A stretch of 64,000 bases of DNA from Dongia rigui (GTDB taxonomy: Bacteria; Pseudomonadota; Alphaproteobacteria; Dongiales; Dongiaceae), in NCBI RefSeq assembly GCF_034044635.1, contig NZ_JAXCLX010000001.1, positions 1,364,001 to 1,428,000 of the forward strand. Reading direction: 5' to 3'. Of the stretch, positions 34,426 to 43,641 are shown piece after piece. A program made the position numbers and the translations under genes. The notes under the pieces are model-generated. The model was not told the origin of the DNA. It saw only the letters and a program-made list of their open reading frames with translations, and searched no databases. The first letter of the stretch is position 1. Each line of letters begins with the position of its first letter.

Positions 34426-36003
34426 ATGACCGACGATCGCACCTATGCCCAAGCCGCGCGTGCCTGGCCGTTCGAGGAGGCCAGGAAGCTGGTCGACCGC
34501 TACAAGGCCGGTGCGCCGAAAAAAGGCTATGTGCTGTTCGAGACCGGCTATGGCCCCTCGGGCCTGCCGCATATTGGCACCTTCGGCGAGGTCGTGCGCT
34601 GCACCATGGTGCGCCAGGCATTCCAGCGCCTCTCGGACATCCCGACGCGCCTCTTCGCCTTCTCCGACGACATGGACGGCCTGCGGAAAGTGCCGACCAA
34701 TGTGCCCAATCAGGAGATGCTGCAGAAGTTCATCGGCATGCCGCTGACCAAGGTGCCCGATCCCTTCGGCACGCATGAGAGCTTCGGCCATCACAACAAC
34801 GCCATGCTGAGGGGCTTCCTCGACGGCTTCGGCTTCGAATACGAATTCAAATCCTCGACCGAGCTCTACCAGGCGGGCGTCTTCGACCAGGGCCTCCTCG
34901 ATGTGCTGAAGCACTACCAGGCGATCATGGACGTGATGCTGCCGTCTTTGCGCGAGGAGCGCGCCGCCAGCTACTCGCCCTTCCTGCCCGTCTGCCGCAA
35001 AACGGGGCGCGTGCTGCAGGTGCCTGTGCTGGAGACCAACGTCGCCGCCGGCACCATCGTCTATCAGGACGAGGACGGCTCGAAGGTCGAAACGCCGGTG
35101 ACCGGCGGTCACTGCAAGCTGCAATGGAAGCCCGATTGGGCGATGCGCTGGCATGTCTTGGGCGTCGATTATGAAATGTCCGGCAAGGACCTCATCCCCT
35201 CGGTCCAGCTCGGCAACAAGATCTGCGAGATCCTCGGCTCACCGCCGCCGGACGGCTTCAATTACGAGCTGTTCCTCGATGACAAGGGCCAGAAGATCTC
35301 GAAGTCGAAGGGCAATGGCCTCTCGGTCGAAGAATGGCTGGAATATGCGCCGCCAGAGAGCCTCGCCTTGTTCATGTACCAGAAGCCGCGTGCCGCCAAG
35401 CGCCTCTATTTCGACGTCATCCCGCGCGCGGTCGACGACTATCTGACCTTCGTCGAGAAGTTCGACGGCGAAGCCCCGGCGCAGAAGCTCGAAAATCCCG
35501 CCTGGCATATCCATAACGGCCAGCCGCCCAAGGCTGCCTCCGCCCTCACCTATGGCATTCTCCTCAACCTCGCCTCGGTCGCCAATGCCGAGACCAAGGA
35601 CACGCTGTGGGGCTTCATCAGCAAGTACCAGCCGGACGCGACGCCCACGACGGCGCCCTTCCTCGACAAGCTGGTGGGCTATGCCATCAACTATTACCGC
35701 GACCATGTGAAGCCCAGCAAAAAGTACAAGGCGCCGGACGAGATGGAACGCGCGGCCCTTGCCGAACTTCTCGCAGCACTTGAAGCAGCGCCCGAGACGG
35801 CCGACGCCGCCGAATTGCAGAACATCGTCTTTGAGGTCGGCAAGAAGCACCCGTTCCCGGAACTCCGTGCCTGGTTCAAGGCGCTTTATGAAACGCTGCT
35901 CGGCCAGGAAACCGGCCCGCGCATGGGTTCCTTCTTCGCCCTCTACGGCCGCAAGAACTCAATTGAGCTGATCAAGAAAGCGCTCGAGGGCAAGCTGGCG
36001 TAA
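34426..36003 (+). CDS. lysK: Lysyl-tRNA synthetase, class I
   Basis: A 525-residue class I enzyme, charging tRNA-Lys. HIGH-type motif HIGT is at residues 49-52 ([15 protein letters not shown]) and the KMSKS-type motif KISKS at residues 290-294. The C-terminal part ([30 protein letters not shown]) is an anticodon-binding helical domain. Class I LysRS is typical of archaea and alphaproteobacteria, instead of the class II LysS/LysU. ATG 34426 follows CTAGAGAGACCA. A likely terminator is the hairpin at 36025-36063. Confidence 0.96.
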   Translation: MTDDRTYAQAARAWPFEEARKLVDRYKAGAPKKGYVLFETGYGPSGLPHIGTFGEVVRCTMVRQAFQRLSDIPTRLFAFSDDMDGLRKVPTNVPNQEMLQKFIGMPLTKVPDPFGTHESFGHHNNAMLRGFLDGFGFEYEFKSSTELYQAGVFDQGLLDVLKHYQAIMDVMLPSLREERAASYSPFLPVCRKTGRVLQVPVLETNVAAGTIVYQDEDGSKVETPVTGGHCKLQWKPDWAMRWHVLGVDYEMSGKDLIPSVQLGNKICEILGSPPPDGFNYELFLDDKGQKISKSKGNGLSVEEWLEYAPPESLALFMYQKPRAAKRLYFDVIPRAVDDYLTFVEKFDGEAPAQKLENPAWHIHNGQPPKAASALTYGILLNLASVANAETKDTLWGFISKYQPDATPTTAPFLDKLVGYAINYYRDHVKPSKKYKAPDEMERAALAELLAALEAAPETADAAELQNIVFEVGKKHPFPELRAWFKALYETLLGQETGPRMGSFFALYGRKNSIELIKKALEGKLA

Positions 36004-36019
36004 GCAGATCGTCGGCAAG

Positions 36020-36113
36020 CGTGAATCCCCGGGGACGTCGCCCCGGGGATGATGGATTTTTTTATCGCCAGCACTGTTTTCGTCATGCCCGGGCTTGACC
36101 CGGGCATCCACTG
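36020..36113. repeat. Palindromic repeat family C, copy 2
   Basis: Two GC-rich hairpins: the first (36025-36050) has an ATCCCCGGGG stem and is followed by a T-rich run; the second (36083-36110) has a stem GCCCGGGCTTGACCCGGGC. The outer GTGAATC and GCATCCAC pair as in copy 1 of family C. Located after lysK and before the convergent FecR-domain gene. Confidence 0.75.
36025..36063 (+). terminator. Rho-independent-like terminator after lysK
   Basis: A perfect GC-rich stem (ATCCCCGGGG with loop ACGTCG, closing CCCCGGGGAT) is followed, 6 bp on, by a run of seven or more T (36057-36063). The hairpin is part of repeat family C, so termination may be a secondary use. Confidence 0.6.
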
Positions 36114-36200
36114 CCAGGAACGACGAACTCAATCCATCGGCATGCGCTGCGCCATCTTGTCCGGCTCGGCGGTGCCATTGACCTGCTTGCGGCCGAACGG

Positions 36201-37076
36201 TCAGTCGCCCCCACCGCCATCGCCGCCACCATCCCCGCCACCATCCCCGCCACCATCCCCGCCACCATCACTGTCGCCGCCGTCACTATCGGCATCCGCG
36301 TCGGCATCGGCATCCGCGTCCGCATCGGCGTCGGCATCGGCATCGTCGGCGTCATCAACCGCGTCGTCGATTTCGGCGATATCCTCTTCCGAGAAGCCGA
36401 GTTCGGCCAGATCCGCTTCCGGCAAATCAGGCTCGCCGTCGAGCGAGGGGTCGTCGATATCCGCCTCGTCCACATCGACCTCGCCATCGCCGACATCGCT
36501 GGTGCCATCGCGCCCCACCCGCACATTCTGACCGGCACCCAGGCGCACCGGGTCACCACCCGACAACGCGTTCACCTCGACCATGCCGGAATTGACCGAG
36601 ACCAGCGTGTTGCCGGACGCGTCGACCTTCAGCTTCAGATTGGTGCCGCGCACGACCAGCGTGGCGGTGGGCGTGTTGATGCGCAAGGAATCGCCCTTGA
36701 TGGCGCCTGAGATAAGCCGCGCCGCCCCTTGCGTCAGGGTATAGACCGCTTCCTCCATGCCGGTCTTCGGGTTGAAGACCAGCGCGTCGATGGTGATGCT
36801 GGCATCCTGGCTGATGAGCAGATGCGAGCGGTCGATGAAGCCGATCGTCGCTGAGCTGGCACTGCCCGTCGTCACCACTTCGCCGAACAAAGCCGGCGAC
36901 TTCTCGTTCTTGTTCGCGGGTGTCTGGTCGGGCAGCGCGCCGGTTACATTGCCTTTGACATGGACGAAACCGCCAACGGTCGAGCCGACACCGACATCAG
37001 CCACGGCCGCGGCCGTCCAGGCGAGGGTTGCAAGCATGCCCAAGAGCGGCGCGCTGGGAAGTCTGAAGAACTGCAT
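36201..37076 (-). CDS. FecR-domain protein with Asp/Ala and Gly-Gly-Asp tail
   Basis: A 291-residue secreted protein. The signal peptide (MQFFRLPSAPLLGMLATLAW-TAAAVA) leads to a FecR-like domain (GKNE-type region; SHLLISQDASITIDALVFNP; LISGAIKGDSLRINTPTATL; VNSGMVEVNA), which in homologues binds peptidoglycan-proximal or signalling partners. The last 90 residues are low complexity: acidic (DVDEADIDDPSL), then alternating Asp-Ala, then GGGD repeats. Such a tail could bind calcium, but this is speculation. ATG 37076 follows AGGAAATCCAGT. It is 10 bp downstream of the GGDEF gene, so co-transcribed. Confidence 0.85.
   Translation of the reverse strand: MQFFRLPSAPLLGMLATLAWTAAAVADVGVGSTVGGFVHVKGNVTGALPDQTPANKNEKSPALFGEVVTTGSASSATIGFIDRSHLLISQDASITIDALVFNPKTGMEEAVYTLTQGAARLISGAIKGDSLRINTPTATLVVRGTNLKLKVDASGNTLVSVNSGMVEVNALSGGDPVRLGAGQNVRVGRDGTSDVGDGEVDVDEADIDDPSLDGEPDLPEADLAELGFSEEDIAEIDDAVDDADDADADADADADADADADADSDGGDSDGGGDGGGDGGGDGGGDGGGGD
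36204..36350. repeat. Tandem 12-bp and 6-bp repeats encoding the protein tail
   Basis: The 3' end of the FecR-domain gene carries CGCCACCATCCC units (12 bp, at least four in succession, about 36225-36270) that encode GGGD repeats on the minus strand, and CGCATCGG/CGCGTCGG six-base units (about 36295-36350) encoding alternating Asp-Ala. Such runs can change length by slippage. Confidence 0.8.
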
Positions 37077-37086
37077 ACTGGATTTC

Positions 37087-38571
37087 CTATGAGGATTTTG
37101 AATGTGAATCGCCCGCCTGCAAATCACCCTGGCGCAGCAGCCGGTCGCCGGCAAAGACCAGGCGGCCGCGCCCGGTCGCCTTGACTTCATAAAGCGCTTC
37201 GTCGGCCGCGCGCATGATGCTGGCGGCATTGTCGCCGCAGGCCGGCGCCTGGGCGATACCGAGGCTGACGCCGACATCGGTCGTTCGACCGCCCTCCAGC
37301 GCGATCGGCGCGGAGACGGCGGCAATGAGCTTGTGTCCCAGTGCGGCGAGGGCCGGCGCATCGGCATAGGCGCGCACCAGCACGATGAATTCGTCGCCGC
37401 CGGTGCGGCTCACCAAGCCGGCGCTGCCCACGGTTTCGCGCATGCGTTCGGCCACGGTGCGGATGACGGTGTCGCCGGCGGCATGGCCAAAGGTATCGTT
37501 CACTGCCTTGAAGCGGTCGAGGTCACAGGCGATGACGGCGAAGGGTTGCGGCAGCAGGTCGACCGCCGCTTTCAGCTCCTCGCCGAAATGCAGCCGGTTG
37601 GCAAGGCCGGTGAGGGAATCGTGGCGTGCCATGTGCCGCGTGCGCCGCTCGCTGTGCTCGACCACATTGCTCATGCCGCCGAGCTTGCGCGCGACCAGCA
37701 TCGCGGCCAGCGCCATGACCAGGCCGATGAGCAGGATCAGCGGCCAGATCACCGACCAGATCGCTGCCCCCGGATAGTTGTCCGCCCACAGGAATGCACC
37801 CAGGCTCTCGCCGCTCAAGGTGGTGACGAAGCGGTGCGGGCGCGGCAAGTCGGGGGGCGGGTTGGCATTGAAGTTGAGCGCGTTGAAGGAGAGTTGCGCG
37901 TTGAGATATTCAAGGAGATCGCCGTCGATGAATTTGACCGAGACCAGCACGGCGGTGACTTGGCTTGCATCGGCCGGCTCGGCCAGCACCATGGCGCTGA
38001 GCAGCGCCGGTGTACCCTCGATACGCTGGAAGGCAGCTTCGAACAAGGTGCCGGCCGGTGCCCCGGGCGCGGCGCGATACCCGGCCATGGCCTTTTGCAC
38101 CAGCAGGCGCAGATCGGCATCGACGGGCAGCGCATCGGAATCGCGCGACACCATCCCTTCATGGGCATAGGCCATGAGCCTGCCATCGGGTGCGATCAAC
38201 AGCGTGCGGTCATGGCCGAACTGGTACCACAGCCCCTCGATCATGGCATCGAGATGCGAACTGGTCGTGTCGCCGGGGAACCGTTGGTCGAGATAGGCCT
38301 TCCACGACACCAGCGCGTGCTGGTCGCGGGCCAGCAGCATGAAGCGGCTGTTGAGCGTGTTGTCGAACAAGGCCAGGTCGTTGTTGCGCGCCTGCCGGTC
38401 CGCCTCTTCGGACGACCGCAGGCCGACAAAGGCCATGGCGCAGGCGAACAGCACGATGAGAGCTGCGGCAAAGGCGAAGATCAAGGACGAGAGCCGCACG
38501 GGAAAAAGCTGCGCCGTCCCGGCAAGCGTGCCGGCGGCCGCTCCCTCCTCGCCACTGGATTCCCTGTTCAT
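37087..38571 (-). CDS. Membrane diguanylate cyclase with CHASE4-like sensor
   Basis: A 494-residue protein. One N-terminal helix (LSSLIFAFAAALIVLFACAM) starts a periplasmic domain of about 200 residues with the CHASE4 look (DNTLNSRFMLLARDQHALVSW). A second helix (SVIWPLILLIGLVMALAAML) precedes a linker and the GGDEF domain (HDSLTGLANRLHF; CDLDRFKAVNDTFGH; SRTGGDEFIVL). The GGDEF signature is intact, and the RxxD inhibitory site five residues upstream is absent. So it should make c-di-GMP without that feedback. The FecR-domain gene follows by 10 bp. ATG 38571 (MNRESSGEE) is preferred. Confidence 0.9.
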   Translation of the reverse strand: MNRESSGEEGAAAGTLAGTAQLFPVRLSSLIFAFAAALIVLFACAMAFVGLRSSEEADRQARNNDLALFDNTLNSRFMLLARDQHALVSWKAYLDQRFPGDTTSSHLDAMIEGLWYQFGHDRTLLIAPDGRLMAYAHEGMVSRDSDALPVDADLRLLVQKAMAGYRAAPGAPAGTLFEAAFQRIEGTPALLSAMVLAEPADASQVTAVLVSVKFIDGDLLEYLNAQLSFNALNFNANPPPDLPRPHRFVTTLSGESLGAFLWADNYPGAAIWSVIWPLILLIGLVMALAAMLVARKLGGMSNVVEHSERRTRHMARHDSLTGLANRLHFGEELKAAVDLLPQPFAVIACDLDRFKAVNDTFGHAAGDTVIRTVAERMRETVGSAGLVSRTGGDEFIVLVRAYADAPALAALGHKLIAAVSAPIALEGGRTTDVGVSLGIAQAPACGDNAASIMRAADEALYEVKATGRGRLVFAGDRLLRQGDLQAGDSHSKSS

Positions 38572-38817
38572 GCCCCAACCCCAATATGCCGGCCCTTGAT
38601 ACCGGGCCACCCTATCGGCCCCGATCAGCCCCCGACCGACCGGCGCTGACACCATGTTTAGGCGATTTATCCGCCCGGGGGAACCGCCGCCACGGCAAGC
38701 GTTGCGCTGGGCTTGTTTTTTTGGACGCTTTGTCCCAGCTTGCGGAACCGCGCGGCGGCACCCATCTCAGGTGACCCGTCCAAATTCCAGACACCTGCCA
38801 GAGTCCCGAAAGCCAGC

Positions 38818-40158
38818 ATGAACAGCACCGACCAGCTCGCCCTTCTCGATACCGTGCTCTCCAAGGCCAAGGCGGCCGGTGCCGATGCCGCCGATGCCGT
38901 GATCGGCACCAGCATCTCGCTCTCACTGGGTGAACGCTTGGGTGCCAAGGAAAAACTGGAACGGGCCGAAGCCCAAGACCTGGGCTTGCGCGTTTTCGTC
39001 GGCAAACGCCAGGCGATCGTCTCGACCAGCGATTTCACCAAAGCGTCACTTGAGGAACTCACGACCCGCGCCGTCGCCATGGCCAAGGTCGTGCCGGAAG
39101 ATCCCCATTGCGGCCTCGCCGGCGCCCATGAGCTTGCCAAATCCTGGCCCAAGCTCGACCTTTGCGATGCGACCGAACCCTCGGAAGCCCTGCTCACCGA
39201 TCTCGTCCGCGCGGCCGAAGATGCCGCGCGCAGCGTCAAGGGTGTGACCAATTCTGAAGGTGCCGAAGCCGGCTATGGCCGCTCCGACATCGCCATCGCC
39301 GCCAGCAACGGCTTCCAGGGCGCCTATGCCAGTTCGCATTTCGGTTTGTCGGTCTCGGTCTTGGCCGGCGAAGGCACTGGCATGGAGCGCGACTATGATT
39401 ACAGCTCGACCGTCTACTTGGCCGACCTCGATGATCCGGTGAAACTGGGCAAGGCCGCCGGCGAGCGGGCCGTGAAGCGGCTCAACCCAAGGAAGGCCAA
39501 GACCGCCGTGGTGCCGATCATCCTCGATCCGCGCATCAGCAATTCCATCGTCGGTCATCTGGTGGGCGCCATTAATGGTGCCGGCATCGCCCGCGGCACC
39601 TCGTTCCTGAAGGATTTCCTGGGCAAGGATGTGTTCGCCCCCGGCATCGACATCATCGACGATCCGCACCGTCAGCGCGGCCTGCGCTCGCGCCCCTTCG
39701 ACGGCGAGGGACTCGCCACCAGCGCCGCGAAGCTCATCGACAACGGGCGCCTGACCATGTGGCTGCTCGATTGCCGCTCCGCGCGGCAGTTGGGCTTGAC
39801 GTCGAACGGTCACGCCTCGCGCGGGACATCGAGCCCGCCATCGCCGGCCCCCAGCAATGTCCATATGGCGGCCGGCAAGATCAGCCGCGCGCAGATGATC
39901 AAGGAGATCGACCAGGGCCTCTATGTGACCGAGATGATCGGCTCCGGCGTCAATGGCGTCACCGGCGACTACAGCCGGGGTGCTGCCGGTTTCTGGATCG
40001 AGAAGGGCGAGATCACCTATCCGGTGTCCGAAGTCACCATCGCCGGCAATCTCAAGGACATGTTCAAGGCCGTGACACCGGCCGACGACCTCGTCTTCAA
40101 ATACGGCACCAACGCTCCCACCCTGCGCATCGACGGCATGACCCTCGCCGGCGCGTAA
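38818..40158 (+). CDS. pmbA: PmbA/TldE-type metalloprotease-family protein
   Basis: A 446-residue protein of the TldD/PmbA family. The core AVVPIILDPRISNSIVGHLV, a TSFLKDFLGKDVFAPGI segment, RSRPFDGEGLATSAAKLIDNG and a C-terminal VTGDYSRGAAGFWIEKGEI-TYPVSEVTIAGNL are conserved family blocks. TldD/TldE cleave leaders in microcin maturation and assist proteins such as CcdA removal. The subunit lacks an HExxxH motif, as in TldE (PmbA), and the TldD partner is not in the window. ATG 38818 is the first start with conserved N-terminus (MNSTDQLALLD). Confidence 0.9.
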   Translation: MNSTDQLALLDTVLSKAKAAGADAADAVIGTSISLSLGERLGAKEKLERAEAQDLGLRVFVGKRQAIVSTSDFTKASLEELTTRAVAMAKVVPEDPHCGLAGAHELAKSWPKLDLCDATEPSEALLTDLVRAAEDAARSVKGVTNSEGAEAGYGRSDIAIAASNGFQGAYASSHFGLSVSVLAGEGTGMERDYDYSSTVYLADLDDPVKLGKAAGERAVKRLNPRKAKTAVVPIILDPRISNSIVGHLVGAINGAGIARGTSFLKDFLGKDVFAPGIDIIDDPHRQRGLRSRPFDGEGLATSAAKLIDNGRLTMWLLDCRSARQLGLTSNGHASRGTSSPPSPAPSNVHMAAGKISRAQMIKEIDQGLYVTEMIGSGVNGVTGDYSRGAAGFWIEKGEITYPVSEVTIAGNLKDMFKAVTPADDLVFKYGTNAPTLRIDGMTLAGA

Positions 40159-40208
40159 AGCTGCTATAAAGGCGCGCAAGGGGGAGAAGCGCGGATGCCT
40201 TATTCATC

Positions 40209-40841
40209 ATGAGCGGCAAGGGACCTGATCACACGCTCATCGCCAGCGGCATTGCCTGCCGCCGGTCGGAGCGCTTGCTGTTCCGTGAACTCAATTTCAC
40301 GCTCAGCGCGGGCCAAGCCTTGATGCTGCGCGGGCCCAATGGCAGCGGCAAGTCGAGCCTGCTGCGCCTGCTGGCGGGGCTCCTGCCCATGGCGGAAGGG
40401 ACGCTCACCTGGCGGGGTCGGCCCGTCGCCGAAGACCGCGCGGCCTACCGAGCGGATCTCGCCTATCTCGGCCATCTCGATGCCTTGAAGCCGCAATTGC
40501 TGGTGCGCGAGAATCTGCAGTTCTGGGCCGACCTCATCGGCGCCACGGTGCCGGTCGAGAATGCCCTGGCCAAAGTGGGCCTCGGGCCTTGCGCCGATTT
40601 TCCGGCGCAGCATCTCTCGGCCGGACAGCGGCGGCGCTTTGGCTTGGCGCGCCTGTTGCTGAAGCCCGTGCCCATCTGGCTGCTTGATGAGCCCTCGACA
40701 GCGCTCGATGCCCATGGCCAGAAGCTCGCCCTCGACCTCATCGCCCGGCACCAGGCGGCTGGCGGCATCGCCATCATCTCCAGCCATGACGATCTGGCGG
40801 TCGGCCAGGTAACGACACTGCAATTGGGAGGTGCCGCATGA
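40209..40841 (+). CDS. ccmA: Haem exporter ATP-binding subunit CcmA
   Basis: A 210-residue ABC ATPase. Walker A is GPNGSGKSSLL, the signature is LSAGQRRRFGLARLL (LSAGQ), and Walker B is IWLLDEPSTALD. The sequence ARRSERLLFRELNFTLSAGQA at the N-terminus is typical of CcmA. With CcmB and CcmC it forms the complex that releases holo-CcmE in the periplasm. Its last 4 bp overlap the ccmB start (ATGA), so the two are coupled. Confidence 0.95.
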   Translation: MSGKGPDHTLIASGIACRRSERLLFRELNFTLSAGQALMLRGPNGSGKSSLLRLLAGLLPMAEGTLTWRGRPVAEDRAAYRADLAYLGHLDALKPQLLVRENLQFWADLIGATVPVENALAKVGLGPCADFPAQHLSAGQRRRFGLARLLLKPVPIWLLDEPSTALDAHGQKLALDLIARHQAAGGIAIISSHDDLAVGQVTTLQLGGAA

Positions 40842-41503
40842 GGGCCTTCCGCGCGCTCTTGAAGCGCGATCTGGGCTTGGGGCTGCGCCAGGGCATCGAT
40901 GCGCTGGTGGTCGTGCTGTTCTTCCTGGCAGCCGGCGCCCTCTTCCCCTTCGCTTTGGGGCCGGAGCCGCAATTGCTGGCCCGCATCGCCGCCGGCATCG
41001 TCATGAGCATGGCGGCCTTGGCCTCGCTCCTCTCCCTCGACCGGCTGTTCACCGCCGATTACGAGGATGGCAGCCTCGATGGCCTCGCCTTGTCGCCCTT
41101 GTCGTTGGAACTGGTGGCGCTGGCCAAGGTCGCAACCCATTGGCTGATGACCGGCCTGCCGCTGCTGGCAGCAGCCCCGGTGCTGGGCCTCCTTCTCAAC
41201 CTTGCCCCCGGGCAATACCCGATTCTGCTCCTCAGCCTGGTCCTGGTGACCCCCGCCCTCTCGCTTCTGGGCGCATTGGGGGCGGCGCTGACCCTGGGGG
41301 CCAGGCGCGGCGGGGTGCTTTTGGCCTTCCTCATTCTGCCGCTATTTATTCCTATTCTCATCCTCGGCATGGGGGCGGTATCGGCCGCGGCGGAAGGTCA
41401 AAGCGCATTGGGGGCCCTGGAATTGCTGGCGGCACTCGACCTGGGATTGCTCGCTTTGGTGCCTTGGGCCATGGCAACGGCGCTGCGCCAGGTGCTGCGG
41501 TAA
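40838..41503 (+). CDS. ccmB: Haem exporter membrane subunit CcmB
   Basis: A 221-residue protein with six predicted membrane helices. The N-terminal LLKRDLGLGLRQGIDALVVV and the mid-region LDRLFTADYEDGSLDGLALSPL are conserved in CcmB. It pairs with CcmA. Length is normal. It overlaps ccmA by 4 bp. In most relatives ccmC follows immediately; here a 299-bp gap and an OmpA-type lipoprotein gene come between. Confidence 0.95.
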   Translation: MRAFRALLKRDLGLGLRQGIDALVVVLFFLAAGALFPFALGPEPQLLARIAAGIVMSMAALASLLSLDRLFTADYEDGSLDGLALSPLSLELVALAKVATHWLMTGLPLLAAAPVLGLLLNLAPGQYPILLLSLVLVTPALSLLGALGAALTLGARRGGVLLAFLILPLFIPILILGMGAVSAAAEGQSALGALELLAALDLGLLALVPWAMATALRQVLR

Positions 41504-41802
41504 AGGGCCGCCGCTTTCCCCGTCACGCCGCGACCCCTTGCGTGTGATCGAAAGCACAGGATTGCTGTCTTGGCTGAACCGAAACGTCATAGAAACGACG
41601 AAATAGTCGAATGATCCGCGCTGTGGCATCCGTGCAACAGGCTGCGGGCATTTTGACACAGGTCGCGTAAACACCCCGAATCAACGTGGATTCCCAAAGT
41701 TGAATCGGCATATGTTTAATCATCCGGCGCCTGAAATGCCGGGCGGTCGCGATCCGCTGTCATCGCACCTCTTCACGTGAACGTCCCAGGGGGTTTCATA
41801 CC
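41504..41802. other. Intergenic region before the OmpA-type lipoprotein gene
   Basis: This 299-bp gap has no convincing gene. It contains a TTGACA hexamer at 41653-41658 that could be a -35 box, though I see no good -10 at standard spacing. The lipoprotein gene is likely to have its own promoter here, rather than being read from ccmB. Confidence 0.45.
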
Positions 41803-42531
41803 ATGAACCGTTATTTCAAATTCGCGTTGCTGGGTTCGGCTTTGTTGGCCGTGACCGCTTGCGCCGCGCCGAATCGTGAGCCGGACCTTTCCAACATCCA
41901 GGCGAACGTCGACAAGACCTACGAAGGTGACTTCGGCGATCTGCTTTATAACCTCAATGCTGGCGCCGATAAGGCCGCTCGCGCTGAGGAAATCAAGGCC
42001 AGCATCGATGCCGATGCGCCGTATCTCTACACCAACCTGCCGCTGCGCCAGGAAGGCGTGAAGCTCGCGGAAGAAGCCGCCGAGCATCGCGCCAAGGCCG
42101 AAGCCGCTCTGAACCGCTTCCTCGACCCGATCCGTGCGCGCCTTGCGTATCTCGAGTCGCTGCACGTCCCGCAGGATGTCGGCCCGCAGAAGACCTCGGT
42201 CTACTTCGACACCGGCAGCGCCAAGGTCCGTGACAGCGAAGGTGCTGCGCTGACCGACGCTGGCAACTTCCTCAGCCAGTATCCGATCGCCCACGTCCAG
42301 ATCGACGCCTACACCGACACCGTCGGTTCGGCCAACGCCAACAAGGCGCTGGCGAAGCGTCGTGCCAAGGCCGTCATGGACGCCCTCAGCGATGCCGGCG
42401 TGCCGCTCGCGGCCGACGTCTCGGTGAAGGCCGTTGGCGAAGCCGATGGTTCGGACAACACCGAGAGCCAGGAAAATCGTCGCGTCGACATCATCGTCCA
42501 GCCGCATGGCACCTTTAACAAGGGCCAGTAA
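41803..42531 (+). CDS. OmpA-family peptidoglycan-binding lipoprotein
   Basis: A 242-residue lipoprotein. The lipobox is LLAVTAC near residue 20. A helical N-terminal region (residues about 25-115, EAAEHRAKAEAALNRFLDPI) leads to a C-terminal OmpA/Pal-like domain (SVYFDTGSAKVRDSEGAALTD, VQIDAYTDTVGSANANKALA, RRAKAVMDAL, ENRRVDIIVQP) with the conserved Asp and Arg that bind diaminopimelate. It anchors the outer membrane to peptidoglycan. The ATG follows a purine-rich CCCAGGGGG-type site. It splits the ccm operon and has its own terminator. Confidence 0.93.
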   Translation: MNRYFKFALLGSALLAVTACAAPNREPDLSNIQANVDKTYEGDFGDLLYNLNAGADKAARAEEIKASIDADAPYLYTNLPLRQEGVKLAEEAAEHRAKAEAALNRFLDPIRARLAYLESLHVPQDVGPQKTSVYFDTGSAKVRDSEGAALTDAGNFLSQYPIAHVQIDAYTDTVGSANANKALAKRRAKAVMDALSDAGVPLAADVSVKAVGEADGSDNTESQENRRVDIIVQPHGTFNKGQ

Positions 42532-42586
42532 GCTCCGGACGAGGATCCGACCGACCGACTTCCGGTCATTCGGCTACCGCGTTAAA

Positions 42587-42625
42587 CCAAGGGCGTCGAC
42601 CGCAAGGTCGGCGCCCTTGGCGTTT
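42587..42625 (+). terminator. Hairpin terminator after the OmpA-type gene
   Basis: A long inverted repeat CCAAGGGCGTCGACC (42587-42601), loop GCAA and GGTCGGCGCCCTTGG (42606-42620) forms a stable stem with one mismatched pair. The following run (CGTTTG) is only weakly T-rich, so termination may be partial. It separates the OmpA-type gene from ccmC. Confidence 0.65.
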
Positions 42626-42721
42626 GTGGGGGTAAGCCTTCCCCGTATAAGGGTTTTCCCTCACTCTCCTGCTTCACAGTGCCACTGGCACCGCGCCAGC
42701 CGGCCTTGTATAACCCAGCGC

Positions 42722-43468
42722 ATGCATCGCTTCGCCAATCCCGGCCGCTTTCTGCGCTTGGCCAACAGGATCCAGCCGTGGCTTAAGGCCTTGACGGCGG
42801 TGGGTTTTGTGGCCGGCCTCTATCTCGCCCTCTGGGGCTCGCCGCCCGATTACCAGCAGGGCGAGACGGTCCGCATCATGTATGTGCATGTGCCGGCCGC
42901 CTGGATCGCGCTCTTCACCTATCTGGCTTTGGGCCTCGCCTCGGCGTCAGCCCTCATCTGGCGGCACCCGCTGGCCGATATCGCGGCTGAGGCGCTGTCG
43001 CCGGTCGGCGCCGCCTTCACCCTCATCGCCCTCATCACCGGATCGCTCTGGGGGAAGCCGATGTGGGGCACCTATTGGGTCTGGGACGCGCGCTTGACCT
43101 CGTTCCTGCTGCTGTTCTTCCTCTATCTCGGGCACATGGCGCTCCTTGGCGCCTTCGACGACCGCGCCCGCGGCCAGCGTTCGGCGGCGGTGCTGGCCAT
43201 CGTCGGCCTCATCAACCTGCCGGTGATCAAATTCTCCGTCGATTGGTGGAACACGCTCCATCAGCCGGCCTCGATCGTGCGCATGGGCGGCATCTCGATC
43301 GATCCTTCCATGCTGTGGCCGCTTTTCATCATGGCCGGCACCTTCCACCTCTTCATGCTGGCAGCCGTCATCGAGCGCATGCGCACGCTGCTGCTCGAAG
43401 CGCGCTTGCGCAACCAGCGCCTGGCCGCCTTCGAGCGCATGACACCGCAGCCGAGGGTCGGCGAATGA
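42722..43468 (+). CDS. ccmC: Haem exporter subunit CcmC
   Basis: A 248-residue protein with six predicted helices. The haem-handling WWD motif WGTYWVWDARLTS and two candidate axial histidines (YVHVPAAW; TLHQPAS) are present. CcmC moves haem to CcmE. ATG 42722 begins MHRFANPGRFLRLAN, as in relatives. Its stop overlaps the ccmD start by 4 bp. A longer in-frame extension upstream runs back into the OmpA-type gene and is not used. Confidence 0.95.
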   Translation: MHRFANPGRFLRLANRIQPWLKALTAVGFVAGLYLALWGSPPDYQQGETVRIMYVHVPAAWIALFTYLALGLASASALIWRHPLADIAAEALSPVGAAFTLIALITGSLWGKPMWGTYWVWDARLTSFLLLFFLYLGHMALLGAFDDRARGQRSAAVLAIVGLINLPVIKFSVDWWNTLHQPASIVRMGGISIDPSMLWPLFIMAGTFHLFMLAAVIERMRTLLLEARLRNQRLAAFERMTPQPRVGE

Positions 43469-43638
43469 GCGATTTCGGCAGCTTCCTCGCCATGGGCGGC
43501 TATGCGGCCTATGTCTGGCCCGCCTATGGCGCGGCCGTGGTGATCCTGGCGGCCATCTGGATCGACGGCCAGCGCCGGCGCCGCGCCGTCGACCAGGCCC
43601 TGGCCAAGCTCGATCAGCAGCGCAAAGACGAACGATAA
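43465..43638 (+). CDS. ccmD: Haem exporter small subunit CcmD
   Basis: A 57-residue protein. One hydrophobic helix (GGYAAYVWPAYGAAVVILAAIW) precedes a basic tail (RRRRAVDQALAKLDQQRKDER). The YAAYVWPAYG block is the CcmD signature. ATG 43465 overlaps the ccmC stop by 4 bp. It stabilises the CcmC-CcmE complex. The next gene, ccmE, starts 3 bp on. Confidence 0.92.
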   Translation: MSDFGSFLAMGGYAAYVWPAYGAAVVILAAIWIDGQRRRRAVDQALAKLDQQRKDER

Positions 43639-43641
43639 ATC

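Noticed and set aside
36083-36559. 158-codon minus-strand frame with Met/Pro/Arg repeats over the FecR tail
   Set aside because: It is the +1 frame reading of the tandem repeats that encode the FecR tail; the repetition comes from the DNA, not from a separate gene.
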